A program made the position numbers and the translations under genes. From Bacteroidales bacterium (GTDB lineage Bacteria; Bacteroidota; Bacteroidia; Bacteroidales; JAOZVK01), in assembly GCA_029938185.1 (NCBI GenBank), contig JAOZVK010000029.1:1-22060 (forward strand): a DNA stretch of 22,060 bases. The letters run 5' to 3'. Below, in pieces: positions 15,755 through 22,060 of this stretch (the first letter of the stretch is position 1; each line of letters starts with the position of its first letter). The notes beneath the pieces are model-generated. The model was given only the letters and a program-made list of their open reading frames with translations, did not search any database and was not told the origin of the DNA.

Positions 15755-16144
15755 ATGGCAAAGAAAACGAAAGTTACAAGAAAACGTGTTGTTAAAGTAG
15801 AGGCGATTGGTCAAGCGCATATACATTCATCTTTTAATAACATAATAATTTCATTAACAAATTCAGCAGGGCAAGTAATATCATGGTCATCTGCTGGAAA
15901 GATGGGATTTAGAGGATCTAAAAAAAACACACCTTATGCTGCTCAAGTAGCTGCATCAGATTGTTCTAAAGTAGCATATGATTTAGGTTTAAGAAAAGTT
16001 AAAGTATACGTTAAAGGGCCAGGTAATGGAAGAGAATCTGCTATTCGTTCAATAAATAATTCAGGTATTGAGGTTGCAGAAATTATTGATGTAACTCCAT
16101 TACCACACAATGGATGTAGACCACCTAAACGAAGAAGAGTTTAA
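15755..16144 (+). CDS. rpsK: 30S ribosomal protein uS11
   Basis: uS11 lines the mRNA exit region of the 30S platform. The 129-residue product has GQAHIHSSFNNIIISLTNSA (19-38), SSAGKMGFRGSKKNTPYAAQ, and VKGPGNGRESAIRSI. The C-terminal DVTPLPHNGCRPPKRRRV is the classic family ending. The N-terminus is lysine-rich (MAKKTKVTRKRVVK). It follows rpsM by 9 bases. Confidence 0.97.
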   Translation: MAKKTKVTRKRVVKVEAIGQAHIHSSFNNIIISLTNSAGQVISWSSAGKMGFRGSKKNTPYAAQVAASDCSKVAYDLGLRKVKVYVKGPGNGRESAIRSINNSGIEVAEIIDVTPLPHNGCRPPKRRRV

Positions 16145-16168
16145 TTAATAAAATGAAAATTTAGATAA

Positions 16169-16777
16169 ATGGCTAGATATACTGGACCCAAAACAAAAAT
16201 AGCTAGGAAATTTGGAGAACCAATTTTTGGAGCAGACAAAGCACTAGAAAAAAGAAATTATCCCCCTGGACAGCATGGATCGAATAAAAGAAGAAGAAAA
16301 GCATCAGTGTATGGTATACAACTAAAAGAGAAGCAAAAAGCTAAATATACATATGGTGTATTAGAAAAACAATTTTCTAATTTATTTAGTAAAGCGTCTA
16401 AAAGCAAGGGTATTACAGGAGAAGTGTTACTACAAATGTTAGAATCAAGATTAGATAATGTAGTGTTTAGATTAGGTATTGCACCAACACGAAGTGCTGC
16501 TAGACAATTAGTAGGACATCGACACATTACAATAAATGGTAAAGTTTTAAATATTCCCTCATATAGTGTGAGAAGTGGTGATATAATAGGAGTACGAGAA
16601 AAATCAAAGTCTTTGGAAGCAATTACAAATTCTATATCTACAGTAAGAAAAAATCAATATTCTTGGTTAGAATGGGATTCTGATTTGAAGCAAGGAAAGT
16701 TCCTTAATTTACCAGAAAGAAGTGAAATACCTGAAAATATCAAAGAACAATTGATTGTTGAGTTATACTCAAAATAA
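16169..16777 (+). CDS. rpsD: 30S ribosomal protein uS4
   Basis: uS4 is a primary binder of the 16S 5' domain, influences fidelity (ram mutations map here) and, in E. coli, represses the alpha operon. The 202-residue product starts MARYTGPKTKIARKFGEPIF. It has no zinc-finger cysteines in the N-terminal domain, has the conserved YPPGQHG (31-37), and carries an S4 RNA-binding domain from about residue 91 to 150 with ARQLVGHRHITING (111-124). No pseudoknot leader like that of E. coli was identified upstream of rpsM. Confidence 0.97.
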   Translation: MARYTGPKTKIARKFGEPIFGADKALEKRNYPPGQHGSNKRRRKASVYGIQLKEKQKAKYTYGVLEKQFSNLFSKASKSKGITGEVLLQMLESRLDNVVFRLGIAPTRSAARQLVGHRHITINGKVLNIPSYSVRSGDIIGVREKSKSLEAITNSISTVRKNQYSWLEWDSDLKQGKFLNLPERSEIPENIKEQLIVELYSK

Positions 16778-16794
16778 AATATATAAAACATAAT

Positions 16795-17787
16795 ATGGCA
16801 ATACTAGCTTTTCAAAAACCTGATAAGGTTATAATGGTAGAGGCTGATGAAAAATTTGGAAAATTTGAATTCAGACCATTAGAACCTGGATATGGAATAA
16901 CAATAGGGAATTCGTTGAGGAGAATTTTATTAAATTCTCTTGATGGTTTTGCAATAACATCTATTAAAATTGAAGGAGTCGACCATGAATTCTCAACAAT
17001 TGATGGAGTTATAGAAGATGTAACAGAGATAATTTTGAACTTAAAGCAAATAGGATTTAAGCAGCAAATTGAAGATTTTAACGAAGAGGTTGTAAATGTC
17101 AACATTTCGGGGCAAGAACTTTTTACTGCTGGGGACATTGGAAGGTTTTTAACAGGTTTTAAAGTGTTAAATCCTGATCATGTAATTTGCAGAATGGATA
17201 CTGAGGTAAGGCTTCAGATTGAACTTAAAATTAATAAAGGAAGAGGCTATATAGCTGCAGAAGAGAATAAAGCAGCAGATTCAGAATTTGGAACTATTGC
17301 AATTGATTCTATTTATACACCAATACGTAATGTAAAGTATAGAGTAGAAAACTATAGGGTTGAGCAAAAAACAGATTATGAAAAGTTAATTTTTGAGATT
17401 TATACAGATGGGTCAATACATCCAAAAGATGCATTAAAAGAAGCTGCAAAGATACTAATTTATCATTTCATGTTGTTTTCAGATGAGAAAATAACAATTG
17501 ATACTAATGAAAAGTATGAAAATGAAGAGTTTGATGAAGAGGTGTTACATATGCGTCAACTTTTAAAGACAAAATTGGTCGATATGGATTTATCAGTAAG
17601 AGCTTTAAATTGTTTAAAAGCTGCAGATGTTGATACATTAGCTGATTTGGTTATTTTCAATAAGAACGATTTATTAAAATTCAGAAATTTTGGTAAGAAA
17701 TCATTAACTGAATTAGATGATTTGTTATCAGGTATGAGTTTATCTTTTGGAATGGATGTAAGTAAATTTAAATTAGAGAAAGAATAA
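16795..17787 (+). CDS. rpoA: DNA-directed RNA polymerase subunit alpha
   Basis: The alpha dimer is the scaffold on which beta and beta' assemble, and its C-terminal domain contacts promoter DNA and activators. The product has 330 residues. The N-terminal dimerisation domain has EPGYGITIGNSLRRILL (30-46), with the conserved double arginine. The C-terminal domain starts near residue 250 and includes DLSVRALNCLKAADV (265-279), where Arg269 corresponds to the DNA-contacting Arg265 of E. coli. It then continues with LLKFRNFGKKSLTELDDLL. Both domains are complete. It is 17 bases after rpsD and 5 bases before rplQ. Confidence 0.98.
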   Translation: MAILAFQKPDKVIMVEADEKFGKFEFRPLEPGYGITIGNSLRRILLNSLDGFAITSIKIEGVDHEFSTIDGVIEDVTEIILNLKQIGFKQQIEDFNEEVVNVNISGQELFTAGDIGRFLTGFKVLNPDHVICRMDTEVRLQIELKINKGRGYIAAEENKAADSEFGTIAIDSIYTPIRNVKYRVENYRVEQKTDYEKLIFEIYTDGSIHPKDALKEAAKILIYHFMLFSDEKITIDTNEKYENEEFDEEVLHMRQLLKTKLVDMDLSVRALNCLKAADVDTLADLVIFNKNDLLKFRNFGKKSLTELDDLLSGMSLSFGMDVSKFKLEKE

Positions 17788-17792
17788 TTGCG

Positions 17793-18284
17793 ATGAGACA
17801 TAGGAAAAAAATAAATCATTTAAGTAGAAAAAGTGCTCACAGGAAAGCTATGCTTGCGAATATGGCTACATCATTAGTTTTGCATAAAAGAATTCAAACT
17901 ACAGTAGCTAAAGCAAAAGCTTTAAGAATGTATGTAGAGCCAATAATTACAAAGTCCAAAAATGATTCTACTCATTCAAGACGTATTGTTTTTAGCTATT
18001 TGAAAAATAAGTATGCTGTTTCGGAACTTTTTAGAGAAGTTGCATCAAAAATTTCAGATAGACCAGGTGGGTATACTCGAATATTAAAAATAGGCAATAG
18101 ATTAGGAGATAATGCAGAGATGTGTATTATAGAGTTGGTAGATTATAATCAAAATATGCTTTCTTCAAAATCAGTTGAAAAACAAAAAACAACTAGAAGG
18201 AGTAGAAGGAAGAAAAAAACTAATGATGAAAATGCCGAAACTGATAATAATTTAAATGTAAGTACTGATACAGACAAGGAATAG
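17793..18284 (+). CDS. rplQ: 50S ribosomal protein bL17 with acidic/basic C-terminal tail
   Basis: bL17 lies near the tunnel exit on the 50S surface. The conserved core (1 to about 120) starts MRHRKKINHLSRKSAHRKAM and includes LVLHKRIQTTVAKAKALRMY and GGYTRILKIGNRLGDNAEMC. The 163-residue length exceeds the roughly 120 of E. coli because of a low-complexity tail, first basic (TTRRSRRKKK) and then Asn/Asp/Glu-rich. Such tails are common in Bacteroidota bL17. It is the last gene of the cluster; a terminator follows about 40 bases after the stop. Confidence 0.97.
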   Translation: MRHRKKINHLSRKSAHRKAMLANMATSLVLHKRIQTTVAKAKALRMYVEPIITKSKNDSTHSRRIVFSYLKNKYAVSELFREVASKISDRPGGYTRILKIGNRLGDNAEMCIIELVDYNQNMLSSKSVEKQKTTRRSRRKKKTNDENAETDNNLNVSTDTDKE

Positions 18285-18325
18285 TAGGCTTGCTACATAG
18301 TTAGTAATATGCGAAAATTTAGTTT

Positions 18326-18358
18326 AAAGGAGGAGACATTTTTTTGTTTCCTTTTTTT
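18326..18358 (+). terminator. Intrinsic terminator of the ribosomal protein cluster
   Basis: GGAGACA (18332-18338) pairs with TGTTTCC (18345-18351), with one G-U pair, around a six-T loop, and seven T follow directly (18352-18358). The upstream AAAGGA can pair further into the T run. It lies 42 bases after the rplQ stop and is the clearest intrinsic terminator in the window. AAAGGAGG at its start resembles a Shine-Dalgarno sequence but no ATG follows at a suitable distance. Confidence 0.8.
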
Positions 18359-18538
18359 GCTTGATGTAGATAAAATGCTAAACTTAGTACATTGTTTACG
18401 AATATTAGTATGTAAATTAAAATAGGTTATCTTTATAGATATAAATTCTACTGGAAATTATTTGGTAAATAGAGATAGGATTTTAAAATGGACGTTTATT
18501 AGATTAAATAATAACATAACAGTGTGGGCATAGTTTAA

Positions 18539-18572
18539 TTTGAATACTTAGATTAAAATGCTAGTAGGTTTG
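18539..18572 (+). promoter_or_regulatory. Candidate Bacteroidota-type promoter for gltA
   Basis: TTTG at 18539-18542 and TAGGTTTG at 18565-18572 match the -33 and -7 elements, with 22 bases between them, toward the upper end of the accepted range. It lies after the rplQ terminator and predicts a leader of roughly 200 bases for gltA. I found no other full TAnnTTTG match in the spacer. Confidence 0.45.
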
Positions 18573-18686
18573 CATATAAAAAATAAGATTTTATAATAGT
18601 TGTTTAATAGATTGTTATTTAATTGGTTATGAATTGTAAAATTGAACTAAATTATTGCAACAGAGCTTAAGTTTCTTACATATGTC

Positions 18687-18720
18687 TTTAAACATATTTA
18701 GATTTATGATTATGTTTAAA
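18687..18720. repeat. Perfect 10-base inverted repeat in the gltA leader
   Basis: TTTAAACATA (18687-18696) and TATGTTTAAA (18711-18720) are exact reverse complements separated by 14 bases. The left arm also overlaps a smaller repeat, TATGT/ACATA (18681-18696). It lies 64 bases before the gltA ATG and could be a regulator binding site or an mRNA hairpin, but the arms are AT-rich and chance is possible. Confidence 0.45.
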
Positions 18721-18783
18721 ATATTAATTATCTTGCTACCATTAATAAAAAATAAAGTATGTATAAATAAAATATAATTTGAA

Positions 18784-20097
18784 ATGTCAACATTAAAGAA
18801 CAGACTTAGAATTAAGATAGAGGAGCATAGACCCAGAACTACCAAATTATTAAAAGAATATGGTGATTTAAAAATAGGTGAAGTTACAATTGGTCAGGCT
18901 ATCAATGGCATGAGAGGTGTAAAAGGATTAACAACAGATATATCTTATCTTGATCCATTGGAGGGGATTCGTTTTAGAGGAAAAACCATACCAGAAACAA
19001 TGGATGAGTTACCAAAACCTCCAGGTAAAGATTATCCTTACGTGGAAGGTTTTTGGTTTTTTTTGTTAACAGGAGATGTTCCTACGCAAGAAGAAGCCGA
19101 AGAGGTTGTTGAAGATTTTAAAAAAAGAAGACAGTTGCCTCAATATGTTGTTGATTTATTAAGAGGTATGCCATGCGGTACACACCCAATGGCAATGTTT
19201 TCTGCAGCTATAGTATCAATGCAACAAGAATCTGTTTTTTCAAAGTATTATGATTCTGGTAATTATAATAAAATGGATGCATGGGAGTATATGTATGAAG
19301 ATTCTACTAATATTTTGGCAAGAATACCTTCTATTGCTGCATACCTGTTCAGGATGAAGTTTAAGAGTGATATGATTATAGAGCCTGATTATAATTTAGA
19401 TATGGGGGCAAACTTTGCACACCAAATGGGAATTCCAGAACCTTATGATGATGTAGCAAGGATGTATTTTATTATTCATTCTGATCACGAATCTGGAAAT
19501 GTTTCAGCACACACTACTCACCTAGTTGCATCGGCATTGTCAGATGCTTATTATGCATTATCTGCAGGGATAAATGGTTTAGCAGGTCCACTACATGGTT
19601 TAGCAAACCAAGAGGTTTTGAAGTGGTTATTAGGTGTTATGGATAAAATGGGAGGAATTGATCCTTCAGAAGAAGATATGAAAAAATTTGTTTGGGAAAC
19701 CTTAAATTCTGGGAATGTTATACCTGGTTTTGGACATGCAGTTTTAAGAAAAACGGATCCAAGATATACTTCTCAAAGAGAATTCTGTCTAAAACACTTA
19801 CCTAATGACATATTATTTAAATATGTTGATATTCTATACAAAGTTGTACCGGATATTTTAGTAGAACAAGGAAAAGCTAAAAACCCATGGCCAAATGTTG
19901 ATGCGCAATCTGGCGTTATACAATGGTTTTATGGTTTAAGAGATTTTGATTTTTATACTGTACTTTTTGGTGTGGGTAGAGCTATTGGGGTTCTTGCAAA
20001 TATTACATGGGATAGAGCTTTAGGTTATGCAATCGAAAGACCAAAATCGTTAACAACAGACATGTTAGAAGAAATGGCTGGTATTAAAAATAAATAG
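18784..20097 (+). CDS. gltA: Citrate synthase, mitochondrial-like type
   Basis: Citrate synthase condenses oxaloacetate with acetyl-CoA to give citrate in the cytoplasm, the entry step of the TCA cycle or of its oxidative branch to glutamate. The 437-residue protein carries the catalytic triad: His271 in GPLHGLANQEVL, His318 in PGFGHAVLRKTDPRY, and Asp373 in NVDAQSG. The spacing and sequence, including YYTVLFGV-like YTVLFGVGRAIGVLA and ERPKSLTTDML near the end, resemble mitochondrial citrate synthases rather than the hexameric E. coli type. Mitochondrial-like enzymes of this branch have been reported from Bacteroides fragilis. No aconitase or isocitrate dehydrogenase gene adjoins it; debris follows. 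The gene appears intact and has its own promoter candidate. Confidence 0.95.
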   Translation: MSTLKNRLRIKIEEHRPRTTKLLKEYGDLKIGEVTIGQAINGMRGVKGLTTDISYLDPLEGIRFRGKTIPETMDELPKPPGKDYPYVEGFWFFLLTGDVPTQEEAEEVVEDFKKRRQLPQYVVDLLRGMPCGTHPMAMFSAAIVSMQQESVFSKYYDSGNYNKMDAWEYMYEDSTNILARIPSIAAYLFRMKFKSDMIIEPDYNLDMGANFAHQMGIPEPYDDVARMYFIIHSDHESGNVSAHTTHLVASALSDAYYALSAGINGLAGPLHGLANQEVLKWLLGVMDKMGGIDPSEEDMKKFVWETLNSGNVIPGFGHAVLRKTDPRYTSQREFCLKHLPNDILFKYVDILYKVVPDILVEQGKAKNPWPNVDAQSGVIQWFYGLRDFDFYTVLFGVGRAIGVLANITWDRALGYAIERPKSLTTDMLEEMAGIKNK

Positions 20098-20233
20098 ATT
20101 CTAAAACTGTTTAAAGTGCTTAAGCATAAATAAATAATTTTCGAATGAAATAAATGAACAAAATCAATTATTGTATATATCTTGATGTTAAGCTAATAAA
20201 TACAGAAAGACCTTTTATGATAAATTAAGAAAA

Positions 20234-20276
20234 CACAAATCCTAAAATTATATTTTGAGATAATTATGGATTTGTG
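20234..20276. repeat. Compound stem-loop with 9-base perfect outer arms
   Basis: CACAAATCC (20234-20242) pairs perfectly with GGATTTGTG (20268-20276). Inside it, AATTAT (20246-20251) pairs with ATAATT (20260-20265) around an eight-base loop. There is no T run on either side, so it is not a standard terminator. It could be a structured RNA, a repeat end or an mRNA stabiliser after gltA. Confidence 0.5.
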
Positions 20277-20415
20277 GGTATGTTTCAATTCCTAAGAATT
20301 TCAGCTAACAGTCGTAAAAAAGACGTAAGTAGTGGTACAAAAGTTTTTCAACATTTGTTTTTATGTAATCAATTGCATGACAGTTGTATATATGAATGCA
20401 TAAACCACATTAAAT

Positions 20416-20428
20416 AGGTCAAAGACCT
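20416..20428. repeat. Second copy of the AGGTC-N3-GACCT palindrome
   Basis: AGGTC-AAA-GACCT here matches AGGTC-GAA-GACCT at 1635-1647 before fusA. Beyond the arms the two share a preceding AAA and a following T, then similar AT-rich sequence. Two copies in 22 kb of AT-rich DNA suggest, but do not prove, a dispersed repeat. Confidence 0.4.
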
Positions 20429-20439
20429 TACTTATCCTA

Positions 20440-20646
20440 TTAATCTGATAGACTATCCAAAACATTAAATAATAAAAAATCAGGCTTTTTTGCCATGAGG
20501 TCTTCAAGTATTTTGAATTCCTCTATCTTTTCATCTTCTTTATTAAAGAATATCTAATATAAAGAAAGCCCTTTTCGTTTATCACTTCGCTCAAAAGGCT
20601 TATAATTCAGGTTCACAGCGGTTGCGGTGCAAATAAAGATAGCAGA
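20440..20646 (-). pseudogene. Minus-strand gene remnant with an in-frame stop, function unknown
   Basis: Read on the minus strand, a frame runs from about 20646 to a TAA at 20440-20442 and is broken once by TAG at 20554-20556. Before the stop it encodes VNLNYKPFERSDKRKGLSLY; after it, FFNKEDEKIEEFKILEDLMA, continuing to a terminal NVLDSLSD. The charge pattern looks like a real soluble C-terminal domain rather than AT-rich noise. I do not recognise the family. Its upstream part collides head-on with the transposase remnant near 20630-20646, so the two look joined by a rearrangement. Chance open frame remains possible. Confidence 0.35.
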
Positions 20647-21474
20647 TTAAAAACAGTTGTATCTTCCTATTTAAATCTCTCTAAATTATTATTAGATAAA
20701 GCATTATCTTCTGAAGCTAAATTAAATATAAAAGCAGTTGGCGATATTAAATTAACAGCCAAACTGATTGAATTTGATCACTTTAAAACTATGTTAATAA
20801 AACATATAGACCTTGTTGAAAGACGTATTATAAAAGATGAAAAGATACCTGCATCAGAAAAACTTGTATCAATATTTGAAACCCATACAGAGTGGTTGCA
20901 AAAGGGTAAGTCTGGACGTAAAAAAGTAGAATTTGGACATAATATGCTAATAGCTACCGACCAATTTCAATTCATTGTATATCACAAAGTAATAGAGGGT
21001 GTAGCAGATGTAAATTTAACAGAAGATGTTGTTAATAAACTATCTGAAAGATATCCAAACTTACTTGGCAGTGTTAGTTTTGATAAAGGATTTTCAAGCA
21101 AAAAAGTAAAAGAAGCAATAATATTATCAAAAAAAGTTGACAAGTTAATTTTACCCAAACGTGGTAAGTGTAATCAACAAGAGCGAGCCGAAGAGGGCAG
21201 TGAAGAATTTAAACAGTTAAGAAATGCACACAGTAGAGTAGAAAGTGATATTAATAGATTAGAACACAATGGATTAAACACTTGTCCAGATAAAGGCTTG
21301 GAGAATTTTAAACGCTACGCTTCACTTGGTGTTTTATCGTATAATCTGCATAATCTTGGATCAATTTTAATAAAACAGGAAATTAAAGCAAAAAAAGAAA
21401 GAAGAGGAGAAAAAAAACCAAACAACATATATAAATTCCATAAACACCTTAAATTAACGGCTTTACAGGGATAA
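20641..21474 (+). pseudogene. ISNCY-type transposase, N-terminally truncated
   Basis: This is the catalytic half of a DDE transposase of the type annotated as ISNCY. Recognisable blocks, numbered from the ATG at 20791, are EKLVSIFETHTEW (23-35) plus KGKSGRKKVEFGH; LIATDQFQFIVYH with Asp57; SFDKGF with Asp98; and HSRVESDINRLEHNGL with Glu151. These fit a D-D-E triad and the family's C-terminal GLENFKRYASLGVLSYNLHNLG. The same frame is open upstream of the ATG, and residues from about 20641 (SRLKTVVSSYLNLSKLLLDK) also look like transposase, so the ATG at 20791 is internal. Full-length members have over 400 residues, so roughly the first third or more is missing. It is probably inactive. Confidence 0.8.
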
Positions 21475-21613
21475 CTTTGTTCAAAAAATAGTAAAATTGA
21501 TATTTTCTGTAATCATAGGTTAAATTCTAATCATCACCCTATGCATGCATAAGATATTGGAGAAGATTATAGAGACGTTTTTATTATGCACGCATAGTAT
21601 TATTAACGGCTTT
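21453..21613. repeat. 12-base direct repeat flanking the end of the transposase remnant
   Basis: ATTAACGGCTTT occurs at 21453-21464 (inside the last codons of the transposase) and again at 21602-21613. The first is followed by AGGGATAA (21467-21474) and the second by its reverse complement TTATCCCT (21621-21628). The 12-base match with a central CGGC is unlikely by chance in this AT-rich sequence and may mark an element end or a duplication. Confidence 0.45.
21539..21597. repeat. 14-base inverted repeat after the transposase remnant
   Basis: CTATGCATGCATAA (21539-21552) and TTATGCACGCATAG (21584-21597) are reverse complements at 13 of 14 positions, with a 31-base spacer. The single mismatch becomes a G-U pair in a minus-strand transcript. 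It could be a tiny element, a remnant of insertion-sequence ends, or a structured RNA. Confidence 0.55.
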
Positions 21614-21634
21614 TTGAAATTTATCCCTTTTCCG

Positions 21635-21666
21635 TTCAGATACTAATTAAAAAATTAGTATCTGAA
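21635..21666. repeat. Perfect 14-base-pair hairpin with a four-A loop
   Basis: TTCAGATACTAATT (21635-21648) and AATTAGTATCTGAA (21653-21666) are exact reverse complements around AAAA. No T run follows on either strand (ATGTTTTAC on the + side), so it is at best a weak bidirectional terminator. The perfect arms are far beyond chance expectation. Confidence 0.65.
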
Positions 21667-21790
21667 ATGTTTTACATGAACATTCTGGTCATTTATGCCT
21701 AAAAAAAACTCATATTAAGACTTATAGTATATTAATTATTTATGTCAAAATTACTAAATTTATGTAAACTTATTTCAGGACAAGACAATT

Positions 21791-21860
21791 ATCGTTAAGA
21801 TGTTGTGCAATTTCGGGTAACTGAACAGAGCGAGACATGCACGTAGCTATTGCACACGAT
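21791..21860. repeat. GC-richer stem-loop near the right edge
   Basis: TGTGCAAT (21804-21811) pairs with ATTGCACA (21849-21856), and ATCG (21791-21794) pairs with the adjoining CGAT (21857-21860) across a nine-base bulge. The 37-base interior is richer in G and C than its surroundings. This could be a dispersed repeat, a small structured RNA or coding debris. Confidence 0.4.
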
Positions 21861-22060
21861 ATAATAAATTTTTTCCTTGACAAATTTATTTATTTTTAAA
21901 AATATTTTTGTCTTGTTTCTAAAAGTTTTTCTACCTTATGTTACAAATAATTGTAAGTTCTCAATAGTTAGGAAATTACGAATTACTAATTGGTTTACAC
22001 CTAAATATAAGTATTTTACAAAAAACAAATCGGAAAATTATTTTTTAATAGTTGATTTTT

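Larger units (their letters stand above)
18285..18783. other. Spacer between the ribosomal cluster and gltA
   Basis: About 500 AT-rich bases hold no convincing gene. Four things are visible: the intrinsic terminator of the ribosomal cluster (18326-18358), a promoter candidate for gltA (18539-18572), a 10-base perfect inverted repeat in the presumed gltA leader (18687-18720), and TTTGAA immediately before the gltA ATG. The layout suggests gltA is a separate transcription unit. Confidence 0.6.
20098..20562. other. Non-coding and degraded stretch after gltA
   Basis: No intact gene is supported. Visible items are the palindrome TGCTTAAGCA (20117-20126) without a T run, and a compound stem-loop (20234-20276). 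After that comes a 45-codon open frame starting at ATG 20280 and ending at TAG 20415-20417, without recognised similarity. There is also a second copy of the AGGTC palindrome (20416-20428) and the end of a minus-strand gene remnant that stops at 20440. No clear terminator for gltA was found. Confidence 0.5.
21475..22060. other. Repeat-rich non-coding right edge
   Basis: No gene is supported. The stretch holds a 14-base inverted repeat with one mismatch (21539-21597), a 14-base perfect hairpin (21635-21666), and a GC-richer stem-loop (21791-21860). The last of these overlaps a short minus-strand frame ending at 21770-21772, whose reading MSRSVQLPEIAQHLNDNCLV looks protein-like but is only about 40 codons long. 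From 21870 to the end the sequence is simple AT-rich DNA in which I see nothing. Confidence 0.5.

Noticed and set aside
20566..20601. Inverted repeat AAGCCCTTTT / AAAAGGCTT as a terminator or element end
   Set aside because: It lies within the minus-strand protein-like reading (KPFERSDKRKG), needs a bulged C, and has no T tract in a useful place.
1..22060. CRISPR arrays, tRNA or rRNA genes, and defence or biosynthetic systems
   Set aside because: I saw no regularly spaced repeats, no tRNA cloverleaf or rRNA sequence, and no unexplained multi-gene block; all long intact frames are assigned to known genes.

Overview
This window is almost entirely the fused str-S10-spc-alpha ribosomal protein cluster of a low-GC member of the Bacteroidota, followed by a citrate synthase gene and a stretch of mobile-element debris. 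The lineage call rests on several signs. fusA runs straight into rpsJ with no tuf between them. The uL22, uS4 and bL17 proteins have Bacteroidota-type ends, and uL2 carries a DHPMGGGEG active-site loop. bL36 lacks the usual zinc ligands. Candidate promoters match the Bacteroidota pattern (TTG near -33 and TAnnTTTG near -7), and most genes have no Shine-Dalgarno sequence. The map gene between secY and infA looks more like Bacteroidales/Cytophagales than Flavobacteriales, but I cannot place it below phylum with confidence.

Layout. Positions 1-649 are very AT-rich and gene-poor: a short C-terminal gene remnant (177-305), a terminator-like hairpin (311-335), then a good candidate promoter (575-604). 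Positions 650-18284 hold 32 genes, all on the + strand: rpsL, rpsG, fusA, rpsJ, rplC, rplD, rplW, rplB, rpsS, rplV, rpsC, rplP, rpmC, rpsQ, rplN, rplX, rplE, rpsN, rpsH, rplF, rplR, rpsE, rpmD, rplO, secY, map, infA, rpmJ, rpsM, rpsK, rpsD, rpoA, rplQ. Spacing is nearly always under 30 bases; the exception is a 128-base rpsG-fusA gap that ends in two small hairpins abutting the fusA start codon. rpmD (12246-12425) and rpmJ (15232-15348) are short genes that are easy to miss. Four genes have a misleading upstream TTG, and I moved their starts to the internal ATG (fusA, rpsS, rplR, map).

The cluster is closed by a convincing intrinsic terminator (18326-18358). A 500-base spacer with its own candidate promoter leads to a mitochondrial-type citrate synthase (18784-20097). 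From 20098 to the end, the sequence is decayed accessory DNA. It holds a minus-strand gene fragment with an in-frame stop, an N-terminally truncated ISNCY-type transposase, and several strong inverted repeats.

Functionally the main block makes ribosomal subunits together with elongation factor G, initiation factor IF-1, the RNA polymerase alpha subunit, the protein-conducting channel SecY and the methionine aminopeptidase that trims nascent chains. It is a growth-rate-coupled gene-expression island. I see no convincing undescribed system. The items most worth a second look are the fusA leader hairpins and the repeat-rich, rearranged right edge.
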